From Euperipatoides rowelli (Eukaryota > Onychophora > Udeonychophora > Euonychophora > Peripatopsidae), in NCBI GenBank assembly GCA_003024985.2, contig PXIH01S0003366.1: a stretch of 12,079 nt of DNA; one strand, given 5' to 3'. Positions 9,252-12,079 of this stretch are shown here, one piece after another. The translations under genes and the position numbers were made by a program. Positions within the stretch are counted from its first letter, which is position 1. Every line of letters begins with the position of its first letter. Under the pieces are notes generated by a model. The model was not told the origin of the DNA. It searched no databases and saw only the letters and a list, made by a program, of their open reading frames with translations.

Positions 9252-9899
9252 AGACCCAGATCAACCTATAGGCATGCCTGTACTTTAAGAAAGTATGTAA
9301 AGGAAAATAATGAAGTCAAACATCTGTTCAAGTTGTACTATTTTTTTTTTCTATTCGCAGTTGCAATGCACTTCCATGCTTCACTGAAAGAGTATGTGAT
9401 ATATGTGACTCTCATGGAGGCATCAAAGCTGATTCTCCACTTTCTCATCCTAAAAAAAAAATACTCTTCATAATTTGGAAAAGCATACGATGAATATGAA
9501 CATTTTTGTGATATGTCAAATGAGCATCTGAAAAATTGTTGCGGAGATATGATTTTCTCTGAACTTTTTACTTTGACATTTTTATCGATGCCAGGTATTT
9601 CAAGTTTTATGACAAGTATATTGATGAGTAGAAGTACCACTGTTACCAATAAAATGAACACTCATTTATGATCAAACAAAATTTTGATTTTCTTTGCATT
9701 CAATTATCTTTCTTAAAACATTAACTATTAAATAAAGAGGTAAAGCATTATTCTACTAAATGCCATTATCACTTTTGATAAAACTATTGTATATCAGTAG
9801 TACTAATTTGATATATAATTACCCCCTTTTCTCAACAAACTGACCATCCTCATTAGAGGCACAGGAACTACTGAACAATTCTCTAACATATTTTAACTG
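9252..9899. other. No recognisable gene; two unassigned open frames
   Basis: A plus-strand open frame (9153-9473) starts inside the decayed hAT-like element, and a minus-strand one (9338-9661, 107 residues) has a hydrophobic first 25 residues that could form a membrane segment. Neither resembles a family I know, they overlap each other, and both run through poly(A)/poly(T). A T-rich tract ending in CAG at 9339-9361 looks like a 3' splice site, but the sequence after it shows no conserved exon. I treat the whole stretch as non-coding. Confidence 0.45.
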
Positions 9900-9911
9900 A
9901 AACTACCTGAC
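9900..9911. repeat. 12-bp inverted repeat, left copy
   Basis: AAACTACCTGAC at the outer left edge of the minisatellite is matched exactly in inverted orientation at 10658-10669. The last seven bases overlap the first repeat unit, so part of the match could come from the array itself. It may mark an element of about 770 bp. Confidence 0.5.
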
Positions 9912-10510
9912 AACTTTTTGGATACCCAACAACTTTTCTGATACCCAATAACTTTTTGAATACCCAACAACTTTCCGGATATCGACAACTTTTCGAATAC
10001 CTGACAACTTTTTGGATACCCGACAACTTTCGGATACCCGACAACTTTTGGATACCTGAAAACTTTTTGGATACCTGAAAACTTTTTGGATACCTGAAAA
10101 CTTTTTGGATACCCGACAACCTTTGGATACCCGACAACTTTTTGGATACCCAACAACTTTTCGGATACCCGACAACATTTTGCATACCCGTCAATTTATT
10201 GCATACCCGTCAACTTTTTGGATACCCAACAACTTTTGGATACCTGAAAAATTTGCAGATACCCAACAACTTTTTGGATACCCGACAACTTTTCAGATAC
10301 CTGACAACTTTTTGGATACCCGACAACTTTTGGGATACCCGACAACTTTTTGAGTAACTGACAACTTTTTGGATACCCAAAAATTTTTTGGATACCCGAC
10401 AACTTTTCGGATTCCAGACAACTTTTTGGGATATCTGACAAAATTTTGGGTACCCAATATTCAATTTTTCGGATACCCGACAACTTTTTGGATACCCGAA
10501 AAATACAGAT
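9905..10510. repeat. 18-19 bp minisatellite, about 32 copies
   Basis: Tandem array with consensus ACCCGACAACTTTTTGGAT. Most units are 19 bp, some 18 (one T fewer), with a few longer near the right end. Variants fall into classes at positions 4-6: CGA, CAA and TGA. Three consecutive units at 10054-10110 are identical (ACCTGAAAACTTTTTGGAT), marking a recent local duplication. Copies at the right end (10410-10510) are the most irregular. The unit lacks stop codons in most frames on both strands, and 19 is not a multiple of three, so overlapping open frames of 70-107 residues appear in several frames (for example 9883-10194 and 10196-10516 on the minus strand); they are artefacts. Confidence 0.96.
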
Positions 10511-10518
10511 AGTCATGT

Positions 10519-10611
10519 CAGGTTTTTTTCAGGTACCCAAAAATACCCAACCCAAAAATACCCGACACAACTATCAGGTATTTTTGGGGTACCTGAAAAA
10601 AAAGAGACCTG
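10519..10611. repeat. Long imperfect hairpin beside the minisatellite
   Basis: The left arm (10519-10547) and right arm (10577-10611) are inverted copies: TCAGGTACCCAAAAATACC on the left pairs with GGTATTTTTGGGGTACCTGA on the right with a single extra base, and the outer CAGGT/T-run pairs with A-run/ACCTG, leaving an insertion of a few bases in the right arm. The loop is about 29 bases and contains two further ACCCAA/ACCCGA motifs like those of the adjoining 19-bp array, so hairpin and array probably share an origin. Confidence 0.85.
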
Positions 10612-10657
10612 AATGGGTCTTTTAGGGGGTACCCACAAAGCTGTTTGGTATATGAAA

Positions 10658-10669
10658 GTCAGGTAGTTT
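10658..10669. repeat. 12-bp inverted repeat, right copy
   Basis: GTCAGGTAGTTT is the exact reverse complement of 9900-9911 and lies just outside the array-plus-hairpin block. A related 13-base sequence, TTGTCAGGTAGTT, occurs again at 11055-11067 and is the reverse complement of 9901-9913. Confidence 0.5.
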
Positions 10670-11142
10670 TGGGTTACAAGCAGGTTCTGATGCATGCCTA
10701 TAGAGCTACTGCATGATTAAAAATGTGACAGGACACATTTAAGACCATACAATTGGTTATCCCAATGTTTTGCAACAATAGTTCCATATTATTGTCATTG
10801 CAAAATTTAAAACACTTAGGATTAAATCAATTTTGGGCAGTAGGTTCCACATGTGGCAGTAACAACTGTTAGTCTATTAACCTGTATTGTGTAAAATATC
10901 TAATCAATTTCATCAATAACAGGTATAATATTTTTCTTGCTTGTTAAATCAAACTGTAGATCTTTGCTACTCTAACATCCAATAAAATAAAATAAAGGAA
11001 GAAATGTGTCGGTTAAAACTGAAAACTTGGTTGGGGGTGGGGCACAATTTGAAATTGTCAGGTAGTTAAATATAACATACTAATGAAAGAAGCGTTCAGT
11101 GGTACAAATAAGTTTTAAAATGTATCTCAGGCTGTTTCTGTA
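10670..11142. other. No gene; contains a small inverted repeat
   Basis: AT-rich with no coding signal. An inverted repeat at 10768-10805 pairs TTTTGCAA+CAATA with TATTG+TTGCAAAA, with a 3-base bulge on one side and a 9-base loop. A G-rich patch lies at 11028-11042, followed by the TTGTCAGGTAGTT copy at 11055-11067. Confidence 0.5.
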
Positions 11143-11202
11143 GTAATTGGAGCACCAGAGTTTGCTATATAGTTGTTTAGCAAACTTGGGAGCTCCTTTT
11201 AC
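11143..11202. other. Compact 60-nt hairpin, pre-miRNA-like shape
   Basis: Two 25-base arms (11143-11167 and 11178-11202) surround a 10-base loop. The inner nine pairs are perfect (AGTTTGCTA with TAGCAAACT). Over 25 positions I count 20 Watson-Crick pairs, one G-U pair (on the plus-strand transcript) and four mismatches, two of them an internal U-U/U-U loop. This length and mismatch pattern resemble an animal miRNA precursor, but the stem does not extend clearly below 25 pairs, and a small palindromic repeat is an equal alternative. No promoter or known mature sequence is recognised. Confidence 0.4.
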
Positions 11203-11904
11203 CCTAAATTTTTAAAAATTCATCCCCAGGCAGAAAAGGGTTTAAGGAGCCTAAAATAGCATCAGTCTGATCAGCTTTAGTGAGGAATTCAAGTAAATCA
11301 ATCAATGTGCTAGGATGAGTGGATGAGGAGTAGCAAACCTTACCAACATTGACTTTTCTACTCTTTTATTATATAGATTGTTGACTCCCACTATAGCAAG
11401 GCTCGTAGCACTTTATTAACACCTTGCTCCAATTAGAATTAATTTAAAGAAGATTAGTCAAATTTGGGGTGAGACTTTCAATTTGGTTTGTTAAATCAAC
11501 AGTCATGTGATAACAATAGTTATTAAATAGTAATAAGAATTATGTGTGTACTTACTATAAGATGAGAGATATTGTTTACTAAAAATAATACAAAAATTAA
11601 ACTCACTGGAACTCCAATGTCTCAGCTAGTGGGTAAATAGATTTAATTATATTTTATTTCTTTACTAATATATGTTGGCGCCATATGCAGCCTTTGTGTA
11701 TTTTCATATCCTTGTTTGAAATGTTTTTAAATTACCATTTTTGCTCAATTTTTTATTTTATTTATCTGTTTTAGAATATATTTTTTTGACTGTTATTTAA
11801 ATTGTTAGAGTTTTTGCATTGGATTGCTTCGTGTGTGCCTGGATTCCTTTGGATTGTGGATAGCCTGCCGTATTGTTGGATTATAACGTGTTTGTACAGT
11901 GAAA
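11203..11904. other. No recognisable gene; possible 5' leader at its end
   Basis: AT-rich sequence without a supportable gene, including the 14-bp palindrome AATTTTTAAAAATT just after the hairpin. From about 11815 the base composition becomes less AT-rich, leading into the open frame at 11905. A GGCGCC palindrome near 11678 is reminiscent of retroviral-type primer-binding sites but has no adjoining LTR end. Confidence 0.45.
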
Positions 11905-12079
11905 ATGGGGCTAATAAAATACTTACCGCACTATATTATGTCTTTTAAATATAGAAACAGAAATCTTGACATTCCGGAACATATCTCTTCTCTCCTGCTT
12001 TCACTGGGTCTCTTTAAATATTTCAATCCGAGACGAGGAAAATCATCGGGAAGAAGGAAGCACAGTATATCCACTGAAC
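11905..12079 (+). CDS. Partial open frame at the right edge, possible retroelement ORF start
   Basis: An open frame begins at ATG 11905 and is still open at the window end (58 codons). The in-frame stop at 11884-11886 limits it upstream. The context GAAAATGG has A at -3 and G at +4, a strong eukaryotic start; a second in-frame ATG is at 11938. The translation includes I-P-E-H-I-S-S-L-L-L-S-L-G-L-F, then a very basic stretch, P-R-R-G-K-S-S-G-R-R-K-H, ending S-I-S-T-E. Such a basic G-R-R-K segment near the N-terminus is reminiscent of proteins of non-LTR retrotransposons in invertebrates, but that is inference from general appearance, not a firm match. Base composition is less AT-rich than upstream. 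It could equally be a first host exon or chance; the deciding sequence lies beyond the window. Confidence 0.4.
   Translation, partial: MGLIKYLPHYIMSFKYRNRNLDIPEHISSLLLSLGLFKYFNPRRGKSSGRRKHSISTE

Noticed and set aside
9339-9361. Polypyrimidine tract ending in CAG, like a 3' splice site
   Set aside because: The downstream sequence gives no conserved exon and no matching donor is evident; T-runs followed by AG are frequent here.
9338-9661. Minus-strand frame of 107 residues with hydrophobic N-terminus
   Set aside because: A single hydrophobic stretch is expected from AT-rich DNA; no family resemblance, and it ends in a Lys run from poly(T).
9883-10516. Overlapping open frames on both strands with repeated G-I-Q-K / G-Y-P-K or D-T-R-Q-L segments
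   Set aside because: The 19-bp unit is stop-free in most frames on both strands; the presence of open frames in several frames at once shows they are array artefacts.
11678-11690. TTGGCGCC sequence resembling an LTR-element primer-binding site
   Set aside because: No LTR end ending in CA directly upstream and no polypurine tract or second LTR in view.
1-12079. CRISPR array, bacterial operon or phage-defence system
   Set aside because: The tandem arrays have no unique spacers between repeats, and the base composition, transposon types and absence of dense coding point to a eukaryotic genome.

Overview
The window looks like AT-rich (roughly 70% A+T by eye), gene-poor, repeat-rich nuclear DNA from a eukaryote, most likely an animal. 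Reasons: no closely packed open reading frames, no bacterial gene organisation, many poly(A)/poly(T) tracts and minisatellites, a decayed Ty3/gypsy-type retrotransposon, and short terminal-inverted-repeat elements of the hAT kind. The species cannot be fixed from the sequence. I find no intact host gene; the longer open frames lie mostly inside tandem arrays or are not recognisable.

Layout. 1-1889: unstructured AT-rich DNA. 1890-2290: degenerate 21-bp minisatellite. 2291-5065: AT-rich DNA with one very G-rich stretch (2482-2511). 5066-5610: probable non-autonomous TIR element holding a G-rich 20-bp array and a 57-bp array. 5611-6242: unstructured. 6243-7885: a dead Ty3/gypsy pol fragment (reverse transcriptase and RNase H), split by a 552-bp hAT-type element at 6576-7127 flanked by a perfect 8-bp target duplication; that element carries a 63-bp tandem repeat. 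8773-9251: a second, more decayed hAT-like element. 9905-10510: about 32 copies of an 18-19 bp repeat, followed by a long hairpin (10519-10611), with a 12-bp inverted repeat at the outer edges (9900-9911 and 10658-10669). 11143-11202: a compact precursor-like hairpin. 11905-12079: an open frame with a good start context that runs off the right end and may be the start of a retroelement protein.

No genes work together here. The best-supported story is nested mobile DNA: a retrotransposon pol copy, a hAT-type insertion exactly at its catalytic YxDD region, and tandem arrays that repeatedly lie inside or beside TIR-bounded elements. I see no convincing new functional system; the most interesting items are the nested insertion, the array-plus-hairpin unit at 9900-10669, and the hairpin at 11143-11202.
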